Of a DNA stretch of 64,000 nucleotides, positions 36,457 through 50,080 are shown piece after piece. Numbering within the stretch: the first letter of the stretch is position 1; each line of letters begins with the position of its first letter. The position numbers and the translations under genes were made by a program. Below the pieces are notes generated by a model. The model worked only from the letters and a program-made list of their open reading frames with translations. It was not told where the DNA came from and searched no databases. Where the stretch lies: assembly GCA_016946835.1 (NCBI GenBank), contig JACVTC010000121.1:113501-177500 (forward strand), read 5' to 3'. The DNA comes from Neocallimastix lanati (nom. inval.). Taxonomy: Eukaryota; Neocallimastigomycota; Neocallimastigomycetes; Neocallimastigales; Neocallimastigaceae.

Positions 36457-36881
36457 AATTTGAAAGAAATTTTCTAACGGAAAAGAGAACTTTGGTGACT
36501 TTAGTGTTAAGTAATTTAATAATAGGGTTCAACGATAAGCTTTTATCAAATGGTATACATTTAGTTATTGGGATTGGTTGACCAGAAAGATGAAATAGTA
36601 GGATCTCTTTTATTTTGAAAAAAGAGGTGTATCTGGTCGAATCACCATCATTACACACTTGTTCATTCCAAAATTCATCATATTAAATTTAACCCATTTA
36701 TTTATTTTCCTAAGCATTTTTTTTTAACTTAGTTCTTTTTTTGCAGTCAATTGCTCTACCGCTGAGCTAACACCCCAACTTAGTTCTTGATGATGCGAAT
36801 AGAACAATATCATCTGCGAAGAGTCCACCACAACATCTTGATTCACCTAAAGGAATTCCAAGTTCTGAAAAATCATTAAAA
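36457..36881 (-). mobile_element. Internal LINE fragment (reverse transcriptase), A family
   Basis: Minus-strand frame 36658-36446 encodes LSGQPIPITKCIPFDKSLSL and NPIIKLLNTKVTKVLFSV. This is nearly identical to copy A at about 7110-7310, apart from a 12-bp deletion. Homology continues to 36881, matching 7310-7500 and including the palm-region DNA (AGAACAATATCATCTG). No poly-A or 5' end is present. AAAT microsatellites sit close to both ends. The fragment is interrupted at 36738-36776 by the tRNA-half insertion. Confidence 0.9.
36738..36776 (-). pseudogene. Retrotransposed 5' half of tRNA-Cys(GCA) with A tail
   Basis: The minus strand reads GGGGTGT, then the A-box-like TAGCTCAGCGG, the D-arm partner TAGAGC and the anticodon-arm 5' strand ATTGACTGC. 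That is tRNA positions 1 to 35, stopping inside anticodon GCA. It is followed directly by A residues (T run 36738-36742). A perfect 12-bp target duplication, AACTTAGTTCTT, flanks it (36726-36737 and 36777-36788). The unoccupied site with a single AACTTAGTTCTT is visible in LINE copy A at 7395-7406. There is no B box, so it is not expected to be transcribed as a tRNA. Confidence 0.93.
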
Positions 36882-36912
<31 letters not shown>

Positions 36913-37373
36913 AAAAGGAATGAATTTGGTTGCCTTAAAAATTCATTCTTCAAATTTAAACATGAAAAAATTAAAAAAAAATCAATGGATAAAAAACAAA
37001 AGTAATACTGCTACTTTTACCATAATTAAGGGCAGCATATATTAGGCAATTTTCTGATACCAATTTTGCTTTTTTTTTTTTTTTTTTTTTTACAATAAGA
37101 TTTCACATTAAATTTGAAACCATATTTAATTCATTCCATCCAAAAATAAAAATAAATAAAAATAAAAATAAAAATAAATATAAAATAAAATAAAATAAAT
37201 AAGTCCAAAATATATGAAAAGACTAAAGTTGATCATAAAGATTATTATATATAATATTATTATTATTATTTCTTTTGTTTCTATACTTATTTATATAATA
37301 ATAATATATTATATATATATAAAATAAAACAAAATTACTTTAATTAAATTTGAAATTAATTTTTTTATGTTTA

Positions 37374-37413
<40 letters not shown>

Positions 37414-37861
37414 TTTTTTTTGTTTTATTAGGTCTATAAAAATTTTTATTATTATATATAAATTAATTATATATAAATTATATATCATTTATTAAGGGAA
37501 AATAAATAAAATTTACAAAGAATTATGATTTAATAATTTAACTATAACTACTAACAAATAAAAATAAAAAAAAAAAATAAAAAGGTATTCAAAAAAATTT
37601 ACATTCATCTTTTTTATTCTTTCTTATATTTATAATATAAATATATTGTTTAATTAATATATAATTCTTTTTTTTTTTTTTTTTTTTGGTTTACCCATTC
37701 TAATTTTTTTTCCCTTTCTTACTACATCGAAAAATTTTTACAAAGAATTTGAAAACTAATTATCATTTTTTTTTTTTTTTTTTTATAAAATATAATTATA
37801 TTATAATTTTTTAAAAAAAAAAAAAGAATAAAATATAAAAAATAAATTAATTAATCTTCAC
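36882..37861. other. AT-rich spacer; 3' flank of the PP1-subunit gene
   Basis: AAAT repeats, T runs (37071-37091, 37397-37421, 37770-37784) and A/T-rich DNA. A 200-bp block of mixed composition (36913-37060) was not recognised. Confidence 0.5.
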
Positions 37862-40219
37862 TTAATTTCCTTCAACCTTAATTGAAGTTTCCTTTTCTAT
37901 TGGTACTATTGGATTAGTGATACCAGCCTTTCTTTGATAATACTTTATCATTTTTATGATATTATTTCTTGTACTTACACGATTAGAATTTATAATAGTA
38001 TTAAGAATAGTAGGATTAATTCCCATTTGTTTAAAGAATGTACTTCCTGAAAGTTCCTTTTGAATTGTTTCACGTATATTTTTTTCACGAAGTTCACATT
38101 TTGCAATAATCTTATTTTTAATATTGGATTGGTAATCGCTATCTGCACTTTCTTGATGATGTATTTTAACGGGATTTGCTGTTGTCGTATCCTCTACTTT
38201 TTTTCTCAATATAGACTTTAATTCATATTCCTTCCTTGGCTTTACTTCATTATAAAAAGCATTAGTGAAGTTAACCATTCTGGATTTTATAATTTCTGGT
38301 GTCTTAGAACGAATATAAACTTTTTTAGTAGGAATGTAGAGAACACGACTTATATCCATGGTATAATTTAAATTATTATTATTTTCCCAATACTCTTGAT
38401 TATTTACACGATAGTAAGCTGCAAATTTAAGAGTACATTTATTAATAATATCATTATCCCATTCTTCACCAAGACTTTGACTATAACGACGCCTATCATT
38501 TAAGAAAAGATCATCTTCAAATTCACCAGAGGTTGAATTAAAATAGCCATTACGATTAAAGAAATTGCTATCATAATCCATGAAATCCATTATATAGGAA
38601 GGAATTTCAATATCAGCAACAAAACGATCAACCGATTGACTAACAACCTTTGATTCAGAATCGTCAATACCAGTCATACGTTTTTCTTGACTGGATGCAT
38701 TTGAATTAATAGATGTTGATTCATGGTATTTTTTACTAATGTAACTAGTAACATTAAGAGAATTTAAATAGGATGCTTTAACATCTTTACTTGTTAACCA
38801 ATTATTAAAAGTATATCTTACACACACTTCCTTTTCGAAAGCTAAATTTTGAACTTGAATAACAATTCTTACCTTATCCTTTTCCACATTAGAAAATAAT
38901 GGATAAGAAGCAACAGATGTTCCATAAGGAACATGACTTGGTCTCGATTTAAAAACACCATGCTCCTTTTTAATATCGGAGTTCTTTAAAAAACTAGCAA
39001 GTTTAGTATTATCTTTTTCACTTTCTTCAATTAATAAACCTGCTTTTTCAATTAAAATTGGTTTCTTAATAATCATACGTTGCTTAAATTCGGAAAATGT
39101 TGTTAAATTACTTCTAGTTTCTAAAAATGGCTTAATATTAGAATTTGTTAAAAAAATTGGTGATGTTGTTACAGATACAGGGGATTCAAATTTTCTGAAA
39201 GGACATTCTTCATTTTCTCCACTAAATTTAACACTTTTGGGCTTTTTATTTACAATCGTTTTTCGTGCACCATTAACTAATAACATTTTTCTTGCATTTT
39301 CTTTAATAACTTTTGTAGATTCAAAATCTTCCTTAGTAAGAAAAGATTTATTATTACTACTAAAATTATATTTCATTGAAGAATTATTCATAACACTTTC
39401 AAACAGTTTATCTTTAGGAGATAAAGATAATTGACAAGAATGTAATGACTTTTGAAATTCAATCTTTTCATTGGTTTTAGCATTATTATTTATTCTTTCA
39501 ACTTCATTAGCTTCTTGTTTCTTAAAAACAATATCAGCAATAGCTTCAGTTTCTAATGTCTTGTTATAATTCAATTTTAATTCACCCTTTTCATCCTTAA
39601 TGGTATTTTTATTATTGAGAGGATTTAAAGATGAATTTGAAAGTTGACTTGATAGTTGTGATAAATTTTTGCTATTAGTTTTATTTTCAAAAAGATTCTT
39701 CACAGATTTTTTAACAAGTAAATCAGAAGAGGGATCATGAACATTATCATAATTTGCTGGTGAATTAATGTTATTTTTAATAGATTTTATATCAATAAAT
39801 GATTTATCAAATAATGGAATATTATTATTGCTTTTAGTCCTAATTATTTTTTCTTGTAAAATTGATTCATTATTAAGGTTGAAATTATTACTCAAACTAC
39901 TGATGTTATTTAATACATCAAAGTTTTTAATAATATTAATTTCATTGTTACTAGGATTAACTTTAACATTATCATGAGTATTATTATAGTTATTCCATAT
40001 AGTATTTTGAACAATTTCAGAATCCATCAATTTAACTACAGGATTACTCTTTTTTACAGGAGTATCAGAAAAATTATTTAAGTTTATTTTACTTAAAGTA
40101 TTTGGAGAACTAGAGAGCATATGGTAAGCATTGGAAAAATATGATTTTGTTTGGGAATGATTTGGTGAATCACACTTAAATGAATTCACTTTAATATCTA
40201 TGTGCTTTGGATTAGACAT
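37862..40219 (-). CDS. Glycogen-targeting regulatory subunit of protein phosphatase 1 (CBM21)
   Basis: Single exon, 785 residues. The first ~320 residues are Asn/Ser-rich. A PP1-docking RVxF motif, KSVKF (328-332), sits in a basic context (KKPKSVKFSG). A CBM21 glycogen/starch-binding domain follows (about 447-622): VQNLAFEKEVCVRYTFNNW, DRFVADIEIP, and KFAAYYRVNNQEYWENN ahead of LNYTMDI. Inside it are a Ser/Asn-rich insertion and an acidic loop. The C-terminus (about 630-785) is basic and may be helical. The order RVxF then CBM21 is that of yeast Gac1/Pig2 and animal PPP1R3 proteins, which bring PP1 to glycogen to dephosphorylate glycogen synthase and phosphorylase. It should act in the cytosol on glycogen particles. 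The family assignment is secure; which paralogue it corresponds to is not. Confidence 0.93.
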   Translation of the reverse strand: MSNPKHIDIKVNSFKCDSPNHSQTKSYFSNAYHMLSSSPNTLSKINLNNFSDTPVKKSNPVVKLMDSEIVQNTIWNNYNNTHDNVKVNPSNNEINIIKNFDVLNNISSLSNNFNLNNESILQEKIIRTKSNNNIPLFDKSFIDIKSIKNNINSPANYDNVHDPSSDLLVKKSVKNLFENKTNSKNLSQLSSQLSNSSLNPLNNKNTIKDEKGELKLNYNKTLETEAIADIVFKKQEANEVERINNNAKTNEKIEFQKSLHSCQLSLSPKDKLFESVMNNSSMKYNFSSNNKSFLTKEDFESTKVIKENARKMLLVNGARKTIVNKKPKSVKFSGENEECPFRKFESPVSVTTSPIFLTNSNIKPFLETRSNLTTFSEFKQRMIIKKPILIEKAGLLIEESEKDNTKLASFLKNSDIKKEHGVFKSRPSHVPYGTSVASYPLFSNVEKDKVRIVIQVQNLAFEKEVCVRYTFNNWLTSKDVKASYLNSLNVTSYISKKYHESTSINSNASSQEKRMTGIDDSESKVVSQSVDRFVADIEIPSYIMDFMDYDSNFFNRNGYFNSTSGEFEDDLFLNDRRRYSQSLGEEWDNDIINKCTLKFAAYYRVNNQEYWENNNNLNYTMDISRVLYIPTKKVYIRSKTPEIIKSRMVNFTNAFYNEVKPRKEYELKSILRKKVEDTTTANPVKIHHQESADSDYQSNIKNKIIAKCELREKNIRETIQKELSGSTFFKQMGINPTILNTIINSNRVSTRNNIIKMIKYYQRKAGITNPIVPIEKETSIKVEGN

Positions 40220-42486
40220 TTGAAGAGAGACAGAATTTTGCTTTTTTACTTCTATTATATCAAAGTTTAAATTAAATATTTTTGTTATTATTTTTGAATT
40301 TACTTAATAGGTTTTTTCACTTTTACTCTAACTTTTTTAAATAAAAGATTATTTTTTTTTTTTATTTTTTTTTAAACTTCTTTTATATAATTTTTTAATA
40401 TATACTCTTTAATATTTTATTTTTGAAAAATTTTTTATTTTATTTAAACTATATTTATATATTTTTTATACACAAGTTGCAAAAAAATTTATTATTTTAA
40501 ATGTTCCTTTTTTATATCATTTAAAATTAATAAATTATTTTAATTTTTATATATGTTAGGTTTTTTTTTTTTAATTTTTTTTTTTTTACTTTTAAAAAAA
40601 CATTTATGTAATTATTTTTAATTATACTCTTTCTTTCGTTATATATTAATTTTATTAAAAAGAATTTGATATCATTAAAAAATATTGATTTTTTTTTAAT
40701 TTTTGACAAATAAACTAGTTATTATTATATAAATTAATAGAATTCTTATATTACAAATTTATTAATGGTATATATTAATTTAATAAAATATATTCTATGG
40801 GTATTTTTTTTTTTTGTAATAACTAATATTTGCTTTTTTATAGTATATTTTTAATAAATCAAAAATATTCTTTTTTATGTATTAATATTGAACATAGAGC
40901 ATCTATTATTTTTAATTTTTTTTTATTTATATATATATATTATTCTTGGTTTTTTTTATTATTTTATTTTTTGTTTTTATTTTTTTTATTTTTTTTTTTT
41001 TATTTTTATTTTTTTTTTCTTTATTTTTTTTTTTTTTTTGGTATGTGTATACAAATAAAATAAAAAAAATTCTTTATAACTATTTTTCTCTTCTTCTCTC
41101 TTCAAATAATAATATATTTTTAAAGCCAATACTATTCAATAAATAATATATGACTTTTTCATTATTTTATCTTAAATTATTGAAAAAAAATAAACAAATA
41201 AATATTAAAGGAAAAATAAAATATAAAACAACTACTGAAAAAAAAAAAAAAGAAAAAATATTATTTTCACCAAAGACAAATTGACCTTTTATATAAAATT
41301 TTAAACTAATAAAAAAAAATTTTTTTTTCTGATTTTCTTTTTTTTCCTGTTACTATAAAAAAAATTTTTGCAATAAAATAAATCTAATAAAATATACTGA
41401 AATAATTATATTTTAATATATTATACTTTATATAAATATATCTTATTAAATATTTATTAGTAATATAATAGAATTCAATAAGTTATTTATACTATTGATT
41501 TTATAATGAAGAGTAACAATTTTTTTCAATATCATTATCAATATATTTTTAATAAAATAATATTATATTTAAACTAAATTGTTTTTTGAACCTTTAATAT
41601 AATATACTATACACATAATATATGATTATATAAATAAATTTTTAATAAAATTAAAGATTAAATTAAAAAAAAAAAAAAACAAATTTAACTTTATTGAAAA
41701 AAGTTATTAACAAAAATTTAAACATTGTAAATTAACAAAAATTTAAACATTTATACATATATATTAATATATGTATAAATATAATTATTATTATATTAAA
41801 TATATTTTTAAATTGAATAATTGAATAATATATATAATAAAATAGAAATTTAATATATACATCTTTAACTAATTAAAAAAAATCTTTAATTAATTTTTGA
41901 AATAATTGTCAATACATACATTCTATTTTATCATGTATATATACAACACAAATGTATACATAAAATAAATAAGTTAAATTGAAATAAATAATATTAAAAT
42001 TCATATATATTGAATATATTTTGTTTATAATCTAAATATATATTAAATAAATTATGATAATAAATGATAATAGAAAATTATATTTGATAATTATAAATGA
42101 TATTTAGCTTCATAATAAAATAAATATCAATAATGATAAATCATAAATAAGATTTATCAATTATAAATTCATAATAAATAATATAAAATTGTCATTTATT
42201 AATAAAAATAACTATTCATTGATTAATATTTCTTATTTCTGTTTTTATTTCCAATTTTTTTTTTAATTGAATAATAGATAACATTAATCAAATTACTGAA
42301 AGTTATTTTAAAATTTTTAAAGTTTTATTCAATATATCTTCTATGAGTATATTAGGAAGAGTAATCCTGTTGAATGATAATTAATTCTTAGTTTGATAAT
42401 TTATAGTGTCTTTTGAACAATAAATTGGTCTTTTTAATTGATTTTTTTTTTTTTTTGTTAATAATCATATCTAAATTACATATTAT

Positions 42487-42840
42487 AATTTATTATATTA
42501 TTATTTATTATTATTTATTATTTATTATTTATTATTTATTATTTATTATTTATTATTTATGATTTATGATTTATTATTTATTATTTATGATTTATGATTT
42601 ATTATTTATTATTTATTATTTATTATTTATTATTTATTATTTATTATTTATTATTTATTATTTATTATTTATTATTTATTATTTATTATTTTTTATATTA
42701 TTATTTATTATTTATTATATTATTATTTATTATTTATAATATTATTATTTATTAATTATTATATAATTATTAATTATTAATTATTATTGATTATTAATTA
42801 TTATTGATTATTAATTATTATTGATTATTTATTTATTATT
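42487..42840. repeat. ATTATTT 7-bp minisatellite with variant blocks
   Basis: About 30 units of ATTATTT, with a block where ATGATTT replaces it (42560-42600). It is followed by TTATTGATTATTAA-type units (42770-42835). Confidence 0.92.
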
Positions 42841-43902
42841 AAAAAAAAAAAAAAAAAAATATGTATATAGATTAAAAATCAATAACTATATTTATATTAA
42901 TTTTTGTGTCCTATTAATAATTTCTGTATTTTTCTTGTATATATTGATTTTAATATATATACACAAAAAAAAAAGGTAGGGTTCATAAATTTAGAAAATA
43001 CAAATAACATTTCTGTAAATTTAAATATGTAGTATTTTAACACAAGTTTAGAGGCTGATTCAAGAAAAAAAAGCGATCAATTATTAAAGATTTAAAAAAT
43101 ATATATTTTATTTATCTGCATGTAAATAAACTAAAACACTAAGAATTTATTATAAAAAAATAATTTAAATAATAATTAATAAATAAGAATAATAATTAAT
43201 TAATAATAGCAACTATTTAATAAATAATAATAATAATAATTTTTTAATTAATAATTGATAATAATATAATTAATTTCACTATGATTATTGTTTAAAAAAA
43301 AAAAAAATAAAATTTCATATAATCAAAATTATGCTTAAAAATCAATAATATTCCCAATAAGAATATAAATGTATTACGCAATAAAATTTTATTAATTTTA
43401 TATTATTAATAATAAAATGAATATATGCAAATCAAAATTTATTATTCTGTTTTTTTTTTTTTTTATTCAGTTACTTTTTCTAATGATACATATTATAAAA
43501 AGTACAAATTAAATAAAACGTTTTTTATTAAATAATTATTTAATAAACGAAAGCTTAACCTGTTCCATCGAACCAAACCTTCATAATATTGTAATTATTG
43601 ATTCATAAAAAATAATATAATAATAATAATAATATTAAAATTTTAATTAATAAATAAACCCAATATAACAAATAACAAACAAGAATTGTTAATTAAATTT
43701 TAAATAAATAAAAAAAAGTATTTAATGTGATCAACTTATTATAAATATCTATTAAATTAAATGAACTTTAATACGGTTGCCGTTGAAATTTATATATTCA
43801 TTAAATAAATTAAATTTTTATTTAAAAAAAAAGTATATATAATAAATATTTTTCAATTTCTAACTTTTCATTGTGAGAAGTTCTATCTTTTATTATTTTT
43901 TT

Positions 43903-43939
<37 letters not shown>

Positions 43940-44375
43940 TATATATATATATTAAATAAAAATTAAAAATAGAAATTAAAAAAAAAAATTAATATAACTA
44001 AATTTAAAATTTAAAAATAATCACATAATCAAAAAAAATATTAAACTTTATAAATTTACTTTGTATTTATAAAGGAATAGCATGAATAATTCTTCTATTT
44101 ATCAATGCAGTTGAAACTTATAATCTGTAAAAATATATATCTTTATTATATAAAATATTTATCACTAAGAATCTTTAATCAAATTACTTTTTTATTTTTT
44201 ATTTAATAAAAAAAATAATAAAATATAAACATATATAGATAGTCGACTCTAAATAATATTTTAGTAGATTCAAAACCACTGTAATAGAACAGAATAAAAC
44301 TATACTTTATATAAATCATCTTAAAATATTATATATTGAATAAATTTTTTTTCTTTTTTTGGAATTTTTTAAAAA

Positions 44376-44485
44376 ATTAATTAGTATTTATTTATTTATT
44401 TTTATCTATTTATTTGTTTTTATCTATTTATTTACTTTTATCTATTTATTTATTATTCAATTATTTATTTATTTATTTATTATAC
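44376..44485. repeat. TTTA/TCTA tetranucleotide repeat
   Basis: TATTTATT runs alternate with TTTTATC blocks, followed by a 15-bp T run. Confidence 0.85.
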
Positions 44486-45270
44486 TTTTTTTTTTTTTTT
44501 TTAATTTAACCAATTTTATTCATATTAAATATGTTTTTAAAAAATTTTTTTTTAAACAATAAATTAATTAAATCCAATTTAATATACAATACTAAGTCAT
44601 TAATAGTATGAGAAAAAAAACAAAGTAACGCTTTATATTATTTATTTTTTATTTATGCTTGTGTAAGTGAAAAACAAGGATTAGTTAGTTGTTGTTCAAT
44701 GTCAATAATGAAAACTTGAAAACTTATAGGCTTTTTTACGCTTAATGTACTATAATGAATGACTTTTAAATTATTTAGAAATATTAAGAATTGCTAATTA
44801 TGTTAATTATAAATTATTATTAATTAATTTGGTTTTATTATATATATTATTACTATTAATAAAGTATCATATATATATCATAAATTAAGACAATATTTTT
44901 AATTAATGATAATGTTTTATATGTAAAAAGAAAAAAAAAAAAGATAGAAATGAAAAAGAAAATAAATATTAAAAAAATAAAAATAAAAATAAAAATAAAA
45001 AGGTTATTATTCAAAATTTAAAATTAAAAAGAGATATTCATAAATAATATTATAATTGTGAATTTATGTTTATAATTCATGGTAATATAAAAAAAGGGAA
45101 AATAAAATAAATTAAAATTAAAATTAAAATAAAAATTTATATATATAAATGACTTTTTTTTATTGAATAGTAAAAATTCAAAATTGTCTAAATTAAAAAA
45201 AAAAGTTAACTAATATGGTTATAAGTAATAAAAAATTTACTAATAATTATAAAATAATCAATTGAAATGA

Positions 45271-45305
<35 letters not shown>

Positions 45306-45551
45306 AAAGAAAGTCAAGATAATAATAAGTTGATTCTTTTTTTTTTTTTTTTTTTTATACTTTTTATGAATCTTTACTTAATTTTTAAATGATATTTATT
45401 ACTTGTTTAATGTAAATTATGTAATTCATTATTAAAGATAAATAATTTATTTTTATTTTTTTTTTTTTTTTCATCTAGCTACTCCATTGACTTTATCTTG
45501 ATTTTTTCTTTTTCAATCCATATTTAGACTCATTCAAAAAAAAAAAAAAAA

Positions 45552-45588
<37 letters not shown>

Positions 45589-48500
45589 TTAATTATAACA
45601 TATACAAAAATACATCCATTAACAATGCATGCTTTTATTTCTATATAAACATAAACATTAGATTCGCTGAGTAATAATTTAGCATCAATGAATCATGAAA
45701 AAAAAAATAAAATAAAATAGAAATATATAAAAATAGAAAAATAAAAATTAGAAAAAATAAATTAAAAGATTCTATACAAAATAATAAAATATTATATTTC
45801 CTTTTTTGAAAATATAATTATTAATATCAAATATCAAATATTAATTGAATATAAATGTAAATAAACAAAAAAATATGGAATATAATAAAATAAATATAAA
45901 TATATTAATAAGACATAAATATAAAATAAATATACAATAATAGAAATAGAAATAGAAATAGAATTATATAATAAAATAATTATATAAAATAATTATATAA
46001 TAAAATAAATTGTAAATATAATATTAAGAAAAGGAAAAATATATTAAAAGAAAAATTCATGGGACCACAAACCAAAAAAAATGTTTCAATTCTTTAAAGG
46101 ATTCATCATTTTAGTGGATATTCAATAATAAAACCAATAGTTTTTTAAAACTTAACAACCATTATTATAAGCTAAATAAGTTTATTTATTATAAAATTAA
46201 AATTATATTTAATATTCAATATTTAAATTTATTTTATAATTCATTTCTTCATTCTATTAAATATAATGGAATATAAATAATATAATAAAATAATAATTAG
46301 TATTAAATATTGCTTTATAAAAACAATATTTAATATAAAATATATTATTAAATATAATAGAATAAAAATAATATAATAAAATAATAATTAGTAGTAGTAT
46401 TATTATATTGTCAAAATATTATAAATATTAAATATAATAAAATAAAATTTAATTAATTTACAATATTACATTAAAATTAATACATTATCAATAATGTATT
46501 AATGTATCACTGTAATGAATTGTCTTTTTTTTTTTTTTTAAATTTATTATATAGTCCATAACCATATCCTATTGATCGATTGATTTTATTTAAATATATC
46601 TGTGTCACATGATCATTATCATATAGGATATTATTTTAAAATAACAAAAAAAAATTTTTTTTAACTTTATAATACCATACAATATTCCATATTTTTTAAA
46701 AATGGCTCGTCCACTCAAACCATAATATTTTCGTCGTTTTTCTGTTTTATAGAATATTCCATCCCATTTCTTTTTTTCTTTTTTTTAAAAAAAATTTAAA
46801 AATTAAAATTAAAATTAATAATTAGTTAAATTTCAGAAAGGGCTCATGTTTTATTAAAGTTTTTTTTTTGTATTATGATAGGGTATAGTATATAATATAT
46901 AATTTTAACATTATATAAATAAGTTAAGGATAGCTTTTTTTTTTTTTTTTTATATAATTATTTTTTTAAAAATTAATTAATGATACAACGATAAACTTTT
47001 TTGATTTCTTCTTTATTTTTTAAAAAAAGTAAACATTTACATTGCATTATATTATATACGTTTATATATTAAATAATTATCATTAATATCATTAGTTAAA
47101 AAAAGGATATATTACCAATACTATTAAAAATAAAATATGATTTAAAAATTAAAGCATAATCCATGTAAAAATAATTAAAATAATAATAATAATAATAATA
47201 ATAATTTTAAAAATTAAACTTATTAATATATATTCCAAATTTTATTTTTAGTATATCAAAGGTTTTTTTTTATTATGATATCTAGACTTTATTGCATATA
47301 TATAAATTCTATATATTAGGATAAGTTATTAAATATTATTATGATTATGATATTAAACAGAGATAAATTTCATCTTAAAAATAAAATAAAATAAAATATA
47401 TATATATATATATATATGGAGAAATAGAGAGAAAGGAAAAGTAAAATTATTTTTAAATTATAATATATATATATAGGGGTTTAAATTTTCAAATAGTAAA
47501 TAAAATTTTTTTTTTTTTTTTTATCTTTTCAGTTATCAAAAAAAAATTTTTTTAATTATAATAATGAATAGTCATTTGGTTTTTTTAAATATTAATTTAT
47601 TTATTTTATTAAAAATGATACAAATATGGTATAAACATAAACTAATAATTTTTTTTTTTTTTTTGCATTATCTTTTTTTTAAATTTAATTTTATATTATC
47701 AAAAAAAAAAAAAAAAATATCGAAAAGTTTTTTTCTATTTAAATTTTAATGATTAGATTAAATAAATTTATAAGAAAACGTTAAGAAAATTAAATAGTAA
47801 AAACATTTTTAAATACTACTATATTAAAATTACAGTTTTAATTAGAATACTTATATAATGATAATAACGAATATTTTTCCTTATTTTTATTTTTTTTTCA
47901 TTATTTACTTACATATTAAATTAATTAATTATTTAGTTATTTATATATTTCTTCTATTATTTTTATTAATTACATGATTTATTAAGGAAATAATCTTTTA
48001 TAAATAATTATATTTACATATTGTTTACTATCAAATAATTTATTTCGAATACTATAAAGTATGTTATCCATCTGATTTATCAGTGCATAACTAATTAAGT
48101 TTATTTTTTATTTTTTTTATTTACTATTTTTTTATTGATATACTTTTTATTACAAAAATATTTTCAAAAACCTTGCATTAATAATTAATTTGATAACCCA
48201 ATAACTTGCAAATAAAATTTTATCCTAATCTTATATTATTATCGTTACTCTATATCACAAATTATAGAATCTAAATATATAATATATTTTACAACTTTTT
48301 CAATACAAAATATATATTTTATTTAAAAATTTGATAGTTTTAATATTAAATATAAAATATAAAATTGTTATTAATAAATCTATATATAATACTATAGATT
48401 ACATACTATGATTAATAGCCATTAAATATCTATTAGTCTATTATTTATTATAGTTTATCTCTCTTTGATAAGATTCAATATAGAAATAAACTTTTATACA

Positions 48501-48904
48501 CTTAAAGTTTAAAATAATAATTAATAAACTATTTCATTTTAGGGTTTTTTTTTTTTTTTTTTTTAGAAAAAAAAAAAAAAAAAAAGATAATTGATACATT
48601 TATTAACTAATAAATAATAAATAACAAAAATACAGAAATACAGAAATATTATGAGAGTAATTTAAAGTATATTTAAAGTTGATTTAATTTAATCCATCCT
48701 TCTTTAATTTTAAGAATTAGGTTTTATTATAATATTAATATCATTTTTAGTAGTAGTTATGCTTTTTTTTTTTTTTTTTATTTTTAATCAATGTTTATAT
48801 ATATTTAAAGTTGTCTATAAATCCAACTTATATTTAACAAATGAATAATAATTAATAAAAAAAAGTATAAATAAAGATTAAAAAAAAAAAAAAAAATAAT
48901 TTAC

Positions 48905-48974
<70 letters not shown>
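48905..48974. repeat. ATT trinucleotide microsatellite
   Basis: About 23 uninterrupted units. Confidence 0.95.
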
Positions 48975-49052
48975 TTTTCCTATGGTCATAATTATTAAAA
49001 TTAATCAATTCTGTAAAGAGCATTAAAAAATTCCTAATATATATATTTTAAA

Positions 49053-49092
<40 letters not shown>

Positions 49093-50080
49093 TAATACTT
49101 TTCTTTAGCTTCTTTTTTTTTTATTAGTAATACTTTTCTTTGGCTTCTTTTTTTTTTTTTTTTTGATGTTGTTGGTCAATGGTTTTCTATTTTCCCAAAA
49201 GGGAATAGAAAAGGTGATTTTATATTTGTAAATATATATATTAATTTTTCCCTTTTTTTTTTCTTTTTTTCTTAATTTCATAAAAATAAAAAAAATATAT
49301 ATATATATAAAGTGTATATTTATATATATATTTTTATCTTAATATTTATGTTATTTTTTTATTTTTATTTTTTTTTTTCCATATTTTTCATTTTTCTATT
49401 ACCCCTCCCTCTCATTCTTTCTTTCATGGCTCACTTTCTTTCTTTTTTTAATTTTTCATTTTTTTATTTTCAATTTTCAATTTTTCATTTTTCATTCATA
49501 TAAAGTAAGAATGTCTTATATTTAGTTTCTTTTTTTTTTTTGTATTTTTATGTATATCGGCTTTAAGTTCAATCGTGTATCTTGCAATACATAATAAAAT
49601 AATAAGATAACCCCCTTTTTTTTTTCATTTATTGATATAGACCTATATATATTTTAAATTAGTTTATAATGGCTTCACTATCCATTACTACATTCATTAA
49701 ATAATAGTTATCTATCATTTCAATTGGAATTTACATCATATTCAATTAAATAAACTTGTAATACTAATTTTCATTCATATATAAATATATTAAATAATGA
49801 AGTTCAATCATTTCTACCTTTTTTATTGATGTATTTTACTTCTCTATGTTTCAATCTTTTAAAAATCATAAATTAAAATAATTTTTTGGAGAATAAAATT
49901 ATATTGAAAAATTTTTATTTACAAACATTTCCCATTATCCTTGCAGTATTAATCTGACACTTTATGATTTAAATAGTTTTTTCTATGGATTGAATAATGA
50001 ACTTCCTGCGCTTGTATTTATTAACCAAAAGAAAAAAAAATAAAAAATAAAAAAAGATGGATACGTGTAATAAATTGTTT

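Larger units (their letters stand above)
40220..50080. other. Gene desert of about 10 kb
   Basis: No coding frame with gene-like composition was found on either strand; open frames are Phe/Ile/Leu/Lys low-complexity only. Contents are A/T homopolymers, a 7-bp minisatellite (42487-42840), TTTA/TCTA tetranucleotides (44376-44485), ATT runs (48905-48974) and a pyrimidine-rich patch (49370-49500). The first ~150 bp next to 40219 should hold the promoter of the PP1-subunit gene. Confidence 0.65.

Noticed and set aside
36743-36776. A functional tRNA-Cys gene
   Set aside because: Only the 5' half exists. The anticodon-stem 3' strand, T arm with B box and acceptor 3' strand are missing.
40830-41146. 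Phe/Tyr-rich frames that look like membrane proteins
   Set aside because: They are translations of T-rich low-complexity DNA and have no conserved or varied residues.
42487-42840. CRISPR-like or satellite array with spacers
   Set aside because: It is a simple 7-bp repeat with point variants. There are no spacers of constant length, and the organism is a eukaryote.
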